Assembly (NCBI GenBank): GCA_028823855.1
Contig: JAPPFL010000071.1
Span: 1-64,000, forward strand
Length of the DNA: 64,000 bases
Direction of reading: 5' to 3'
Origin: Albidovulum sp.
GTDB lineage: Bacteria; Pseudomonadota; Alphaproteobacteria; Rhodobacterales; Rhodobacteraceae
The notes beneath the pieces are model-generated. The model made no database searches. It saw only the letters and a program-made list of their open reading frames with translations, and was not told where the DNA came from. The position numbers and the translations under genes were made by a program. Below are positions 1 through 8,937 of this stretch, one piece after another (the stretch's first letter is position 1; each line of letters starts with the position of its first letter).

Positions 1-160
1 GAGGATCGTGGGCCGCCTTCCCCTGTTGGGGATTTCCTCCACGTGGTAGGACATGCAGCGCCTATATATCGACTTTGCGCCCATATCGAGTGCCATAGCG
101 AAAACAATATCTAATATGCATGTAACGCTAATCCCGTGGCATGCCTCGCCATTGCGCTGA

Positions 161-1771
161 AAAGGCGCTCCGTATCAAAGGCTTGCGGAGAAACCGGACC
201 AATTTATTCGTCTGAAGTTCCGGTTAGCGAAGACCAAACTCGATGAGTCGCGTGACGCTCTGGTCCGCCTTCAAGAATTGCGAGATGAGGACGATCCAGC
301 GAATCAGGATGAGATCAGTCGCCTGGAAGAACGGATTGCAGAGTATTCGAATGGAGTCGACCTCAATCCAGACGAGATTCCGGCCCTGGATGAGTTGCTC
401 GTCGCGGCAAACAAGGTCACCGATGAGACGAAAATCGAGCGCATCCTCGCCGTGGTGGACGAGTCGTTCGCCGATAGGTCCGTGCTTTTTTTTACTGAAT
501 ACAAGGCGACTCAGGCGCTCCTCATGAGCGCACTGCATAAGCGCTACGGCGACGGGTGCGTAACGTTCATCAACGGCGACGGATTCATTGAAGATGTGCG
601 GGACTCATCCGGCAACATCTCGGATTGCAGGGAAGACCGACGCCATGCCGCGACGCGGTTCAACCGGGGCGAAGTTCGCTTCCTCGTATCAACGGAAGCG
701 GCCGGCGAGGGCGTCGACCTTCAAGGGCATTGCAGCACCTTGATTCACGTGGATCTACCGCGGAATCCCATGCGTCTCCATCAGCGCGTCGGGCGCTTGA
801 GCCGCTACGGTCAAACGGACCCGGTTGATGTGATCACGGTTCGGAATCCCGACACGGTAGAAAGCCGAATCTGGGACCTGCTGGACGAGAAGCTGGCGCG
901 AATCAACTTGGCGTTCCAAAACGCAATGGACGATCCCGAGGACATTCGACAGCTCGTAATCGGGATGGCGTCGCCCGGTATGTTTGCCAAGGCGTTTGCG
1001 GGTGCCGATGCCACCGCCGTTGACCAAACATTAGACGACTGGTTCGATACCGAGACCGCAACTTTCGGCGGCGAGGACGCAGTAAACACCGTCCATAGTC
1101 TGATCGGCCATGTCGCTCGTTTCGACTTCGGAGCGGTAGCCGCTCAGATTCCTCAGGTGGATCTCCCGGATCTAGTGCCCTTCTTTAAGGCGATCCTCGC
1201 TGTTCGGGGTCGCCGGCCCGAGCAAGCCGATGACATTCGCTTGCGGTTCCGTCCTCCGGACGAGTGGAAGGACGATTTCGCTATCTCCGTCGTTGATCGC
1301 TACGTGCTTCTCTTCGCCCGAGAACCGCAACCAAATATCGGGGAGGACATCGCTGGCGTTGGGCTACGTGTCGTTGATCGAGCCGTGAGCGATGCCCTAC
1401 AATTGACTGCGGCCTTTGCCGCTATCAAGGGATTGGACGCGCCGATTTTCGTGTTCACTGTTAGGGATCGCATTACTGGTTCCGACAGCTCCGTTCGCAC
1501 TATCCTTGTGGCCGCTCAGTTGAATGGGGATGGCGCATGGGACCTCATCCGCGACTGGGAATTGATACAGCGCTTGAATCCCCTGGCTGACAGACCCCGC
1601 AGTCTCGTGGTCACCGATGTCCGTCCGGCCCGTGACGCTCTAGACATGATGGCCGACGCTCGCGCGCATGTCGTTTCGCGAATCGATGCTCTCGAACTCC
1701 CCTTTGAGCTGCCGGTTGTTGAGTCCATCGCTTGCCTCGTGCCAGGCGCTACGGCGACACCTGAATTCTGA
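161..1771 (+). pseudogene. SNF2/RapA-type DEAD/DEAH helicase, C-terminal half only
   Basis: The open frame runs from just after a TGA at 158 to 1771. A TTG at 278 is the first usable start, but coding-like sequence continues upstream of it, so the gene is 5'-truncated. The visible part is a superfamily 2 helicase C domain: FFTEYKATQ (motif IV region), STEAAGEGVDLQ (motif V) and QRVGRLSRYGQT (motif VI with the arginine finger), then about 270 residues of unassigned C-terminal domain. The N-terminal DEAD/DEAH ATPase domain (Walker A and B) is absent; the first 160 bases show no helicase-like frame. Full relatives are HepA/RapA-like SNF2 proteins of about 900-1100 aa, including the DrmD type of DISARM systems. 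It cannot hydrolyse ATP on its own, so I treat it as a remnant. The family call is good; a defence role is only inferred from the neighbouring antitoxin fragment. Confidence 0.75.
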
Positions 1772-1935
1772 CGAATCGATTGAACGCGGTTACCTATCCA
1801 CCATGCTCCGACACACGCCCTTCACTTGAACTTCCGTCTCGGAATTATGATTGGGTGGCGCTCTACCTTCGCTGTCGTTGCATTCTGGCAGCATTGCCAT
1901 AAGATTTCTGACAAACGAACAGGAGATTTCGACCG

Positions 1936-2193
1936 ATGCGGGGCCTTCCCAAGCGCATCGTAGAATACGCGGGGGCTCATCCGGAGGCGACGCCGCTGTG
2001 TCCAGGCGCCCTGCTTCACCTCGGTCACCGAGCGTCGATCGACCAGGCATTGTCGCACCTGGCCCGCTCGGGAGAGCTGATGCGGATCTGCCAGGGCGTC
2101 TACACGCGTCCCGTCGAGACCCGTTTCGGGCTTCGGGCGCCCCGTCTCGGCAAGGCTCTCGCCGCGCTGTCCGCAGATGATTTGAATACTTAG
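1936..2193 (+). pseudogene. AbiEi-like (DUF6088-type) antitoxin, N-terminal fragment
   Basis: An 85-residue ORF preceded by AGGAG about 9 bases before the ATG. The sequence is a winged-helix N-terminus like that of type IV toxin-antitoxin AbiEi/DUF6088 proteins: MRGLPKRIVEY at the start, then a DNA-binding helix pair and the wing around LMRICQGVYTRP. Family members are normally about 200 aa, with a second domain after the LGKALAALSA stretch. Here the reading leaves the family at about residue 80 and stops, so the C-terminal half and the cognate AbiEii nucleotidyltransferase toxin are both missing. The break lies near 2175, a few bases before the end of the convergent ABC gene, which marks a recombination junction. 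The fragment could still bind DNA, but function is doubtful. Confidence 0.6.
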
Positions 2194-2209
2194 GCCTCCT
2201 TCAGTGGAG

Positions 2210-3208
2210 CTACTCGCTTGGATTCCAAATGCCGTTCCTGTGCTCCCTTTGAAATCGCACGCATCGAGTTGAACGGTGCGCGTCGACGGAAGCCAGTTCA
2301 GCTTCAACCTTCGAGCAGACCGGCTGCGCGAACGGGCAGCGGGGAACCAATCGGCAATTGGCGGGCGGGTCGATCGGAGACGTGGGTTCGCCGCTCAACG
2401 AAATGCGCCGCTTCTTCTGCCGAGGATGATCGACCGGAGTCGCCGAAACAAGCGCTCGCGTATAGGGATGGTAGCTATTGAACAAAACGTCCCGGGTGGG
2501 CCCGGTTTCGACGATTTGGCCCAAATACAGAACGGCGACTCGATCCGCGAGCATCGAAACCACCGCCAAATCATGGGAAATGAACAAATAGGCGAGTTTG
2601 AGCTTTTCCTGCAGATCCTTGAGCAAATTCAGAATCTGCGCCTCCACTGAGACGTCCAGAGCGGAGGTAGGTTCGTCGAGAACCAGCAGCCTCGGGTTGG
2701 AAGCGAGCGCACGGGCGATGCCGACGCGCTGCTGCTGCCCGCCCGAAAGCGCGTGCGGGTATCGTCCGACATGCTCTTCGCCGAGTCCGACTAGCCGGAA
2801 TAATTCGACAACCCTGCGCTTGATGTCGGATTTAGGCACGATGCCGTGGAGAAACAGTGGTTCCGCGACAAGCTTGCCGACCGGATGCCGGGGATTCAGC
2901 GACTCCAGCGGCTCCTGATATACCATTTGCATTTGCGGTCGCAGTTTGCGCACTTCCGATTCCGGAAGCTCGGTGATTTCTTTTCCGTCGAGCCGCACTC
3001 GTCCTCCGCTGGGTGTTTCCAGACGAAGAATGCAGCGTCCGACAGTGGATTTTCCGCTGCCGCTCTCGCCGACGAGAGCGAGAGTTTCTCCGGCCTTCAC
3101 GGACAGCGAAACTTCGTCCGCTGCGACGAGTTCGCGGAAGCCGAACACGCCGCTTCTTACCGGATAGCGCTTCCCCAGCCCGGCGACTTCCAAGAGCGAG
3201 TCCGTCAA
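2210..3208 (-). CDS. Dipeptide/oligopeptide ABC transporter ATPase (DppF/OppF type)
   Basis: Second ATPase of a peptide-type importer, cytoplasmic, pairing with the upstream DppD-like subunit. Walker A GESGSGKS is at about residues 47-54, the signature LSGGQQQR at about 154-161, Walker B LLVLDEPTSALD at about 174-185, followed by the H-loop ISHDL. The C-terminal extension with RLVPRCPFAQPVCS is the cysteine-bearing tail typical of oligopeptide-transporter ATPases. I start at the TTG at 3208 because AAGGA lies about seven bases before it and it overlaps the TGA of the upstream gene. An ATG at 3232 in the same frame is the alternative. It is the last gene of the five-gene importer operon. The protein is of normal length (332 aa). 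Substrate is not visible from the ATPase. Confidence 0.93.
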   Translation of the reverse strand: MTDSLLEVAGLGKRYPVRSGVFGFRELVAADEVSLSVKAGETLALVGESGSGKSTVGRCILRLETPSGGRVRLDGKEITELPESEVRKLRPQMQMVYQEPLESLNPRHPVGKLVAEPLFLHGIVPKSDIKRRVVELFRLVGLGEEHVGRYPHALSGGQQQRVGIARALASNPRLLVLDEPTSALDVSVEAQILNLLKDLQEKLKLAYLFISHDLAVVSMLADRVAVLYLGQIVETGPTRDVLFNSYHPYTRALVSATPVDHPRQKKRRISLSGEPTSPIDPPANCRLVPRCPFAQPVCSKVEAELASVDAHRSTRCVRFQREHRNGIWNPSE

Positions 3209-4245
3209 GCGAGTTCCTTCCACCTGTGGCATGCTACTTTGTGACGCGCGCCGGACATTTCCAGAATTGGCGTCGCCGTTCGGCAGATACCGGTTGCAAA
3301 CGCGCACCGGGGATGAAATGCGCATCCGGCGGGGCGGTTCCTCATATCCGGAACCTGGCCCGGTATGCTTTCCAGTTCTCCGGCGCCTTCGGTTCGAGCG
3401 CGGGCGGCGAGCAGCCCTTTGGTATAGGGATGACGGGTTTCGTCGAAGATTTGTCCTACCGGCGCCTCTTCGACGATGGTTCCCGCATACATGACGGCGA
3501 CGCGGTCGCAAAGTTCCGCGATAACGCCAAGATTGTGCGTAATAACGATCTGCGCCAGGTTCCGGTCCTTGCGCAGGCGCGACAATAGCTGAATAATCTG
3601 ATATTGGATGGTTACGTCCAGCGCAGTGCTCGGTTCGTCGGCCAGCAATAGTTGAGGCGAAGAAGCCAACGCCAGCGCTATCATTGCGCGTTGCGCCATT
3701 CCGCCCGAAAGCTGGTGGGGGTAGCGCGCAAGTACCGTTTCCGGATCAGGAAGCCCGACATCCGACAGCAGTTCAATCGCCCGGGACCTCGCCGCCGCTC
3801 CCCGCAGTCCGCTGTGCAGGCGCAGCACTTCCCGCAAGACCTTTCCGACCGAAAAAACAGGATTAAGCGATGCTCGCGGATTTTGGAATATCATCGAAAT
3901 CCGCTCGCCCCGGACCGCTCGCATCTCGTCGGCGCCAAGGTCCAGTAGGTTTTCGCCGCAGAAAAGAACACGCCCCCCCGTCACGACGCCGGGCGGGCGA
4001 AGGAGTCCGATAATCGACAGTGCCGTTACCGACTTGCCGGAGCCGCTTTCGCCGACAATGCCGACAATTTCTCCCATCGAAACATCTAGATCGATGCCGG
4101 CAAGGACGACGACCTTGGAATCAGGAAAATGAAATTCTACCCGAAGTTCCTCGACCCGCAGAATTTCCTCGCTTTCGCGCGCCTGTTCCAATCCTTGGGG
4201 AGAATGAGCTTTTTCGCTTGAAGCGGCGATTCCAGGCAAATCCAC
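3205..4245 (-). CDS. Dipeptide/oligopeptide ABC transporter ATPase (DppD/OppD type)
   Basis: First ATPase of the peptide-type importer. With the GTG start at 4245 (GAAGGAG five bases upstream) the product is 346 aa. Walker A GESGSGKS is at about residues 65-72, the signature is LSGGMAQR, and Walker B is LLLADEPSTALDVT, the exact form typical of DppD/OppD. The C-terminus has AGCAFHPRCAFA, the cysteine motif of the oligopeptide ABC C-terminal domain. The permease gene ends at 4260, 14 bases upstream, and this gene's stop overlaps the next start, so translation of the operon is coupled. The much longer open frame reaching 5073 is only a shadow of the permease gene in another frame. Confidence 0.94.
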   Translation of the reverse strand: MDLPGIAASSEKAHSPQGLEQARESEEILRVEELRVEFHFPDSKVVVLAGIDLDVSMGEIVGIVGESGSGKSVTALSIIGLLRPPGVVTGGRVLFCGENLLDLGADEMRAVRGERISMIFQNPRASLNPVFSVGKVLREVLRLHSGLRGAAARSRAIELLSDVGLPDPETVLARYPHQLSGGMAQRAMIALALASSPQLLLADEPSTALDVTIQYQIIQLLSRLRKDRNLAQIVITHNLGVIAELCDRVAVMYAGTIVEEAPVGQIFDETRHPYTKGLLAARARTEGAGELESIPGQVPDMRNRPAGCAFHPRCAFATGICRTATPILEMSGARHKVACHRWKELA

Positions 4246-4259
4246 CGTTGCTCCTTCGT

Positions 4260-5123
4260 TCACCAGCGCTTGGGGTCCAGCAGGTCCTGGAGGCCGTCGC
4301 CAATCAGATTGAAACCCATGACCGTTATTGCGATCGCCAAGCCGGGAAAGAACGATATCCACCATTGGCCGGAAATTATCCGAGGGGCGCCTAGGCCGAT
4401 CATTACTCCCCATTCCGGTGTCGGCAGATGCACGCCGAGGCCGATGAAACTCAATCCCGCGGCATCGAGAATCGCCCAGCCGCACTGTAGAGTTGACTGC
4501 ACGAAAATCGGCGCGAGGCTGTTGGGCAGCAGGTGCCAGGCCAGAATTCGCATGTCCGATGCTCCGACGCCTCTTGCCGCCATGGCATAGAGAGAGCTGC
4601 GGATTACGAGAAACCGGCTTCTCGACAGGCGCGCGTAGACCGGAACATTTACGAAGGCTATCGCAATGATCAGATTCGGTATGCTCGGCCCGAGCACGCC
4701 GGCGATCGCCATCGCTAGAATGAATCCCGGAAACGCGGCAACTATATCCATTAGCCGCATCAGGACTTCGTCGATCTTTCCGCCGTAGTAGCCCGCGAAA
4801 ACGCCGACAGACGAGCCTGCGACAAGACCGAACGCAACCGCCCCGAGCCCGATGCCGAAATCGATCCGGATCCCGTACAGTACGCGGGAAAAGATGTCCT
4901 CGCCGAAAATTCCCGTCCCGAAAAGATGGTCCCACGACGGCGGACGCATTCGATTGGCGGGATTGAGCGCATAGGGATCGTATGGGGCGACTAGTGGCGC
5001 CAGCAAGCCGAGAATCCCGAGGCCGATAATTATGCCGAAACCGAACGCGGTAACGGGATTGCGGCGGCACCAATGCAAGAGCGCTCGTGAGTTTGCGCGG
5101 ATACGCGGGGCGACGGCAGCCAA
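4260..5123 (-). CDS. Peptide-type ABC transporter permease (DppC/OppC type)
   Basis: Inner-membrane permease of 287 aa that forms a heterodimer with the upstream DppB-type subunit. An N-terminal segment and about five hydrophobic helices follow, and the first helix (residues about 24-46) precedes the conserved PYDPYALNPANRMRPPS region typical of DppC N-termini. The EAA loop contacting the ATPases is at about residues 175-205 (RSRFLVIRSSLYAMAARGVG). The DGLQDLLDPKRW ending is characteristic of the DppC branch. The only start giving full length is TTG at 5123, two bases after the upstream stop. Gene order B-C-D-F is standard for the family. Nothing here looks broken. Confidence 0.93.
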   Translation of the reverse strand: MAAVAPRIRANSRALLHWCRRNPVTAFGFGIIIGLGILGLLAPLVAPYDPYALNPANRMRPPSWDHLFGTGIFGEDIFSRVLYGIRIDFGIGLGAVAFGLVAGSSVGVFAGYYGGKIDEVLMRLMDIVAAFPGFILAMAIAGVLGPSIPNLIIAIAFVNVPVYARLSRSRFLVIRSSLYAMAARGVGASDMRILAWHLLPNSLAPIFVQSTLQCGWAILDAAGLSFIGLGVHLPTPEWGVMIGLGAPRIISGQWWISFFPGLAIAITVMGFNLIGDGLQDLLDPKRW

Positions 5124-5124
5124 T

Positions 5125-6132
5125 CTAAATCCTCACCCTTGGATCAAGCAGCACGTAAAGTATATCCACAAGAAGAAAGAGCAGCACGTAGACGGTTGTA
5201 GAATAAAGGATAAAGCCCTGCAGCGCCGGATAGTCGCTCGATGCGATAGCGTTGTAGACATAGCGGCCCAGGCCGGGCCAAGCGAATACGTTTTCTACTA
5301 GGACAACGCCGCCAAGCAGGTAGCCGTAAACGATCGCGATCATGGTTATTACCGGCAGTATCGCGTTTCTTAGCGCATGCCGAAATACAATCGACCGCTC
5401 GGGCAAGCCCATGGCTCTGGCCGCGCGGGTATAATCCGATTCCAGCGCTTCAATCATGCTCGCCCTAGTCATGCGCGCCAGCGGAGCCATCGCGGCGAAG
5501 GCAAGTACGCAAGCCGGCATCAAAATGGACTGGAACGAACTTCGGAGAGCCGGCCAATTGCCGCTCAGTAGAGAATCGACAACAAACAGGCCGGTTATGC
5601 TGTCCGGAGGCGCAACGACAACGCTGATCCGACCCTGCGGCGCCGGAAGCCAGTGAAGCAGAAAGAAAAAGACGTAGATTGCTACCAGGCTAACCCAAAA
5701 GACCGGCATCGCCACGCCAAATACGGCGAGCAGCCGCGAAATGTGATCGATCCAGGTTCCTCGCCACACCGCGGAAGCTATGCCTAGCGGCACGGCTAGC
5801 GCTATGGCCACAAGCATCGCGAACAGCGTAAGTTCGAAGGTCGGCATGAACCGCGAAGTCAAATCGTCCAAGACAGGCTGGCTTGTAACGAATGAGTCGC
5901 CAAAATCTCCGTTAACGACTCCCCAGATGTACCGGAAATACTGCTCCCAGAGCGGATCGTTCAATCCGGCGTTTTCCGCAATTCGTTCTCGGGTTTCGGC
6001 ATCCGCCAGCGGACTGACCATGAGGTCGATCGGATTGCCCGGAATAATGCGTGTCAATGTAAAAGTAACAACCGTTACTCCGAGCAATACCGGAACAAGC
6101 AAAAGAAGCCGTCGGGCGACGAAGGAGATCAT
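5125..6132 (-). CDS. Peptide-type ABC transporter permease (DppB/OppB type)
   Basis: Inner-membrane permease of 335 aa. It begins with a membrane helix at residues 9-30, followed by RIIPGNPIDLM, the conserved periplasmic N-terminal motif of DppB/OppB proteins (consensus PGDP). Six hydrophobic segments are visible. The EAA loop reads DYTRAARAMGLPERSIVFRH at about residues 232-251, and the protein ends in the usual LYVLLDPRVR motif. It lies 95 bases after the binding-protein gene and one base before the DppC-like gene, so the cluster is a single transcription unit. Complete and normal for the family; the transported molecule cannot be read from it. Confidence 0.95.
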   Translation of the reverse strand: MISFVARRLLLLVPVLLGVTVVTFTLTRIIPGNPIDLMVSPLADAETRERIAENAGLNDPLWEQYFRYIWGVVNGDFGDSFVTSQPVLDDLTSRFMPTFELTLFAMLVAIALAVPLGIASAVWRGTWIDHISRLLAVFGVAMPVFWVSLVAIYVFFFLLHWLPAPQGRISVVVAPPDSITGLFVVDSLLSGNWPALRSSFQSILMPACVLAFAAMAPLARMTRASMIEALESDYTRAARAMGLPERSIVFRHALRNAILPVITMIAIVYGYLLGGVVLVENVFAWPGLGRYVYNAIASSDYPALQGFILYSTTVYVLLFLLVDILYVLLDPRVRI

Positions 6133-6227
6133 TCTTCGGCAATCACGGCATCTTGTTCACTCTTTTGCGGGCAAGCGCCAAGCGATTTTCAGTCGGCCCG
6201 CCGCCCGCCCCGATTTCGAACCGAAAC

Positions 6228-7841
6228 CTATTCTATGTAGAGATACTGGTATCTCGTGAAGTTGTCGGCCGAATAATAGACATATCCCTTCACGTTCGAT
6301 CGCATCGCGAGTATGTGCTGCGGTTGATACAGCAGCACCCAGGGCGCTTCGTCGAGTATGATGCGCTGGATTTCCGTGATAGCCGCTTCCTGCGCCGCCA
6401 TGTCGGTGCTGATCGTATTGTCGGCGATAAGCTTGTCCACTTCCGCATTGGCGTAGTTCGCGTAGTTGCAGCAGCTGTGATGGAATTTCCAGTAAACGTG
6501 GTAGTACGGATCGTTGTTGATCGAAATCCAGAAATTTGTGAAAAAGAACACTAGTTCGTGCTTCTGGATCTTCTCGAAATACGCCGCTCCCGGCAATTCC
6601 TGGATTTGTATGTCTACGCCGATCTGGGCCAGCGACTGCTTGAGAAACACCGCCGTTTCTTTCGCTTCCTGGTTGCCGATGGGAATCTCGAACACGGTCG
6701 AGAATCCGTCCGGATGGCCAGCCTCGACCAATAGCTCTTTGGCTTTCTCGAGATTGTGCTCGTACACGAAGAACTGGTCCGCGTGGCCGGGAGTCCCGAG
6801 AGGAATGGGGCTTTTGAGCTGGATGGCGTATCCATTCATTACGCTTTCGATGATAGTATCGTAGGGTACCGCGTAGGAAACCGCCTGCCGAACCAATTTG
6901 TTGTCGAAAGGCGCAACCTCGTTGTTCATGCCGATATAGGCGATCGTTCGGCTTGTGTTGCGATGAACGGTGATGTCCGGGTTCGCTTCAAGCGCGGGAA
7001 TGTCGATCGTGGGCAGTTCCAGCGCGATATCTACGGCTCCGCTCACCAACTGAGCCAGGCGGCTGGCCGGGTCGGGAATAATCTTGAATACGATGCGCTC
7101 AATGATCGCCGGTTCGCCATGAAAGTTCTCGTTCCTGACCAGTACGTACTGGTTGCCGGGATCCCAGCTTTCCATGCGGTACGGGCCTTGCTCCGTTCCG
7201 CGCGAGTCGACCTTAAGAAATTCGTGAGCATACGGATCATCGTCGGTCATGTGCGGTCCGACAACGTTCGGGTTCAGGATTGAGTTGCCCGCCTGAGCCA
7301 TATTTCCGAACAGCAGGGAATTCGCGCGGTCCAGATGTATGGCAATCGTGTCGGAGTCGATGAGTTCCACATGGTGCTTGTCGGGAACTTCGGCCAGCGC
7401 CATATTCCCGACAGTTACGCCTTTCTGATCGAAAATGCGGTCGAACGTGAATTTAACCGCCTCGGCCGTAAGCGGATCGCCGTTCGAAAACTTCAAGCCT
7501 TCGCGCATACGGAACGTGACGGTCGTTCCGTCCTCGTTCCATTCAAAGCTCTCGGCCAAGCCGCCCACGAAACTATTGGCGTCGCCAATCTGCGTTCCGT
7601 CGTCGAGCGTTACAACCTCGTAGTCAATCAGCCAGTTGTATACATTCGTCAAAAACTCCCATGTCGCCGTATTCCCGCTCGTTAGCGTGGGGTCGGTGTT
7701 TTGCAGGTCGTGCGAGACGGCGACGACGAGAGTGTTCCTGTCCGACTGAGCCAGCGCCGATACCGCGCCCACCGAGGCGGCGAGAACTCCCGAAAGCAGC
7801 GCAAAAGCTCCGCGCCTTAGAATGTTACAGAATGATCTCAT
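6228..7841 (-). CDS. Extracellular solute-binding protein, family 5 (peptide/nickel type)
   Basis: Periplasmic ligand-binding component of the Dpp/Opp-type importer, 537 aa. The ATG at 7841 has GGGAGG at a proper distance and opens a classical signal peptide (charged MRSFCNILRR, hydrophobic core, cleavage after SALAQ near residue 32). The mature protein carries family-5 landmarks such as DPTLTSGNTATWEFL near the N-terminus and ADNTISTD and RIILDEAPW near the C-terminus. It is the first gene of the import operon, in the usual place for the most abundant component, and is followed by B, C, D, F. The 1.1 kb upstream gap probably holds its promoter. With an amidase gene immediately upstream in the same direction, an amide, peptide or peptide-like ligand is plausible. 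Confidence 0.94.
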   Translation of the reverse strand: MRSFCNILRRGAFALLSGVLAASVGAVSALAQSDRNTLVVAVSHDLQNTDPTLTSGNTATWEFLTNVYNWLIDYEVVTLDDGTQIGDANSFVGGLAESFEWNEDGTTVTFRMREGLKFSNGDPLTAEAVKFTFDRIFDQKGVTVGNMALAEVPDKHHVELIDSDTIAIHLDRANSLLFGNMAQAGNSILNPNVVGPHMTDDDPYAHEFLKVDSRGTEQGPYRMESWDPGNQYVLVRNENFHGEPAIIERIVFKIIPDPASRLAQLVSGAVDIALELPTIDIPALEANPDITVHRNTSRTIAYIGMNNEVAPFDNKLVRQAVSYAVPYDTIIESVMNGYAIQLKSPIPLGTPGHADQFFVYEHNLEKAKELLVEAGHPDGFSTVFEIPIGNQEAKETAVFLKQSLAQIGVDIQIQELPGAAYFEKIQKHELVFFFTNFWISINNDPYYHVYWKFHHSCCNYANYANAEVDKLIADNTISTDMAAQEAAITEIQRIILDEAPWVLLYQPQHILAMRSNVKGYVYYSADNFTRYQYLYIE

Positions 7842-8937
7842 GGAATTTTCCTCCCTTGAAAAACCGCCGGTACAGGCGCGTGCCGCATTGCTTCGATCAT
7901 TCGGATTCGAATTGCCCAATTTGTTTCGACTAGCACCCGAGCGACCGAGCCTGCCGCGACATCGGTCTGCCCGCCATCGGCATGATCGCGGAATCCCGGC
8001 GCCCGCAGCGTGCGAGATTGCCCAAACCGTACCATCAACCGGTAAATTTCGCAACGCTCTGTTTCATTGCCGCGCAATCCGGCGAATCAATTAAGTTTCC
8101 TGTCGAGAGGGATCGCGACGCTTTGCAGAATTTTCAGTATTTTGAACGGATTATTCGATTTTCCACAAATTCGGCGCGATTGGGAAAGAGGAAATCGCCA
8201 GTTCTTTTCCTGCCGGCAATTCGAAGGGCATCGACGCCTGCGCGGCACAGGAAGAATTCGGTTTCCGGCGCGCTGGCTAAATTGTCTCCATCCCGCTTGC
8301 GACAGAGGCGCGCGATCCGCGAAATCCAAGAGCCTTTCGCCGGCGGTCGCCGGAGCGCCCAGTTTGCTCCGGTAGAGCGCTGCGCTTGAAATATTTGGAA
8401 TTTCGCCTTTTCCGGAACGCAATTGCCGTTAATTCATGACGATACGCGGCCGCTCTTTTCCCGCCGCAAGTTCGCCGCCTCCCTTTCATAGGCCGGTCGC
8501 CGCGCGACGGAACGGGCGCGAAATCGGCGAGCGCGAGGTTCTTCTCTACTACCAGGGGGAATTCCTTATAGCCGAGAAACCTTGCGCCGATTGCAATTCC
8601 ATGGAGCAGCGTCCCGCCGAGCATGCGGCGCACTTCGGCATCGGAAACGGAATGCCCTTCTCCTTTTGCGAGATCGAGCAGAAGCAACTAAAGCCCGCCG
8701 GCACCGACCTCCCGCCGGGTTCGGCAGTTGCGTTCGCCGGAACCCGAGAATTCAAATCCGGAAACGCTCGAGCGTCGATCTGGGATTGCCGCGACTGGCC
8801 GCGGAAAATTATTGCGGCAGCGGCCAAGGCCCGCGCCTTCGCGAAAATTGGAACGGCTGCAGACATTGAATTCTTGCGGCCATTTCTTTGATATTCAGAA
8901 TCCTTCTACTCGCCAAGTCTAAGCGAAAAAAATTCAG
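7842..8937. other. Long intergenic region upstream of the peptide-type importer
   Basis: About 1.1 kb between the end of the amidase gene and the start of the binding-protein gene. Several open frames exist on both strands (the longest about 150 codons) but none resembles a known protein, and their compositions look like chance frames in GC-moderate DNA. The SD sequence GGGAGG for the binding-protein gene lies at its left end (about 7850). I found no convincing terminator. It should contain the importer's promoter, but I cannot place one. Confidence 0.4.

Noticed and set aside
4245-5073. A long N-terminal extension of the DppD-type ATPase
   Set aside because: This part overlaps the DppC-type gene in another frame and is arginine-rich nonsense. 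The ATPase starts at 4245.
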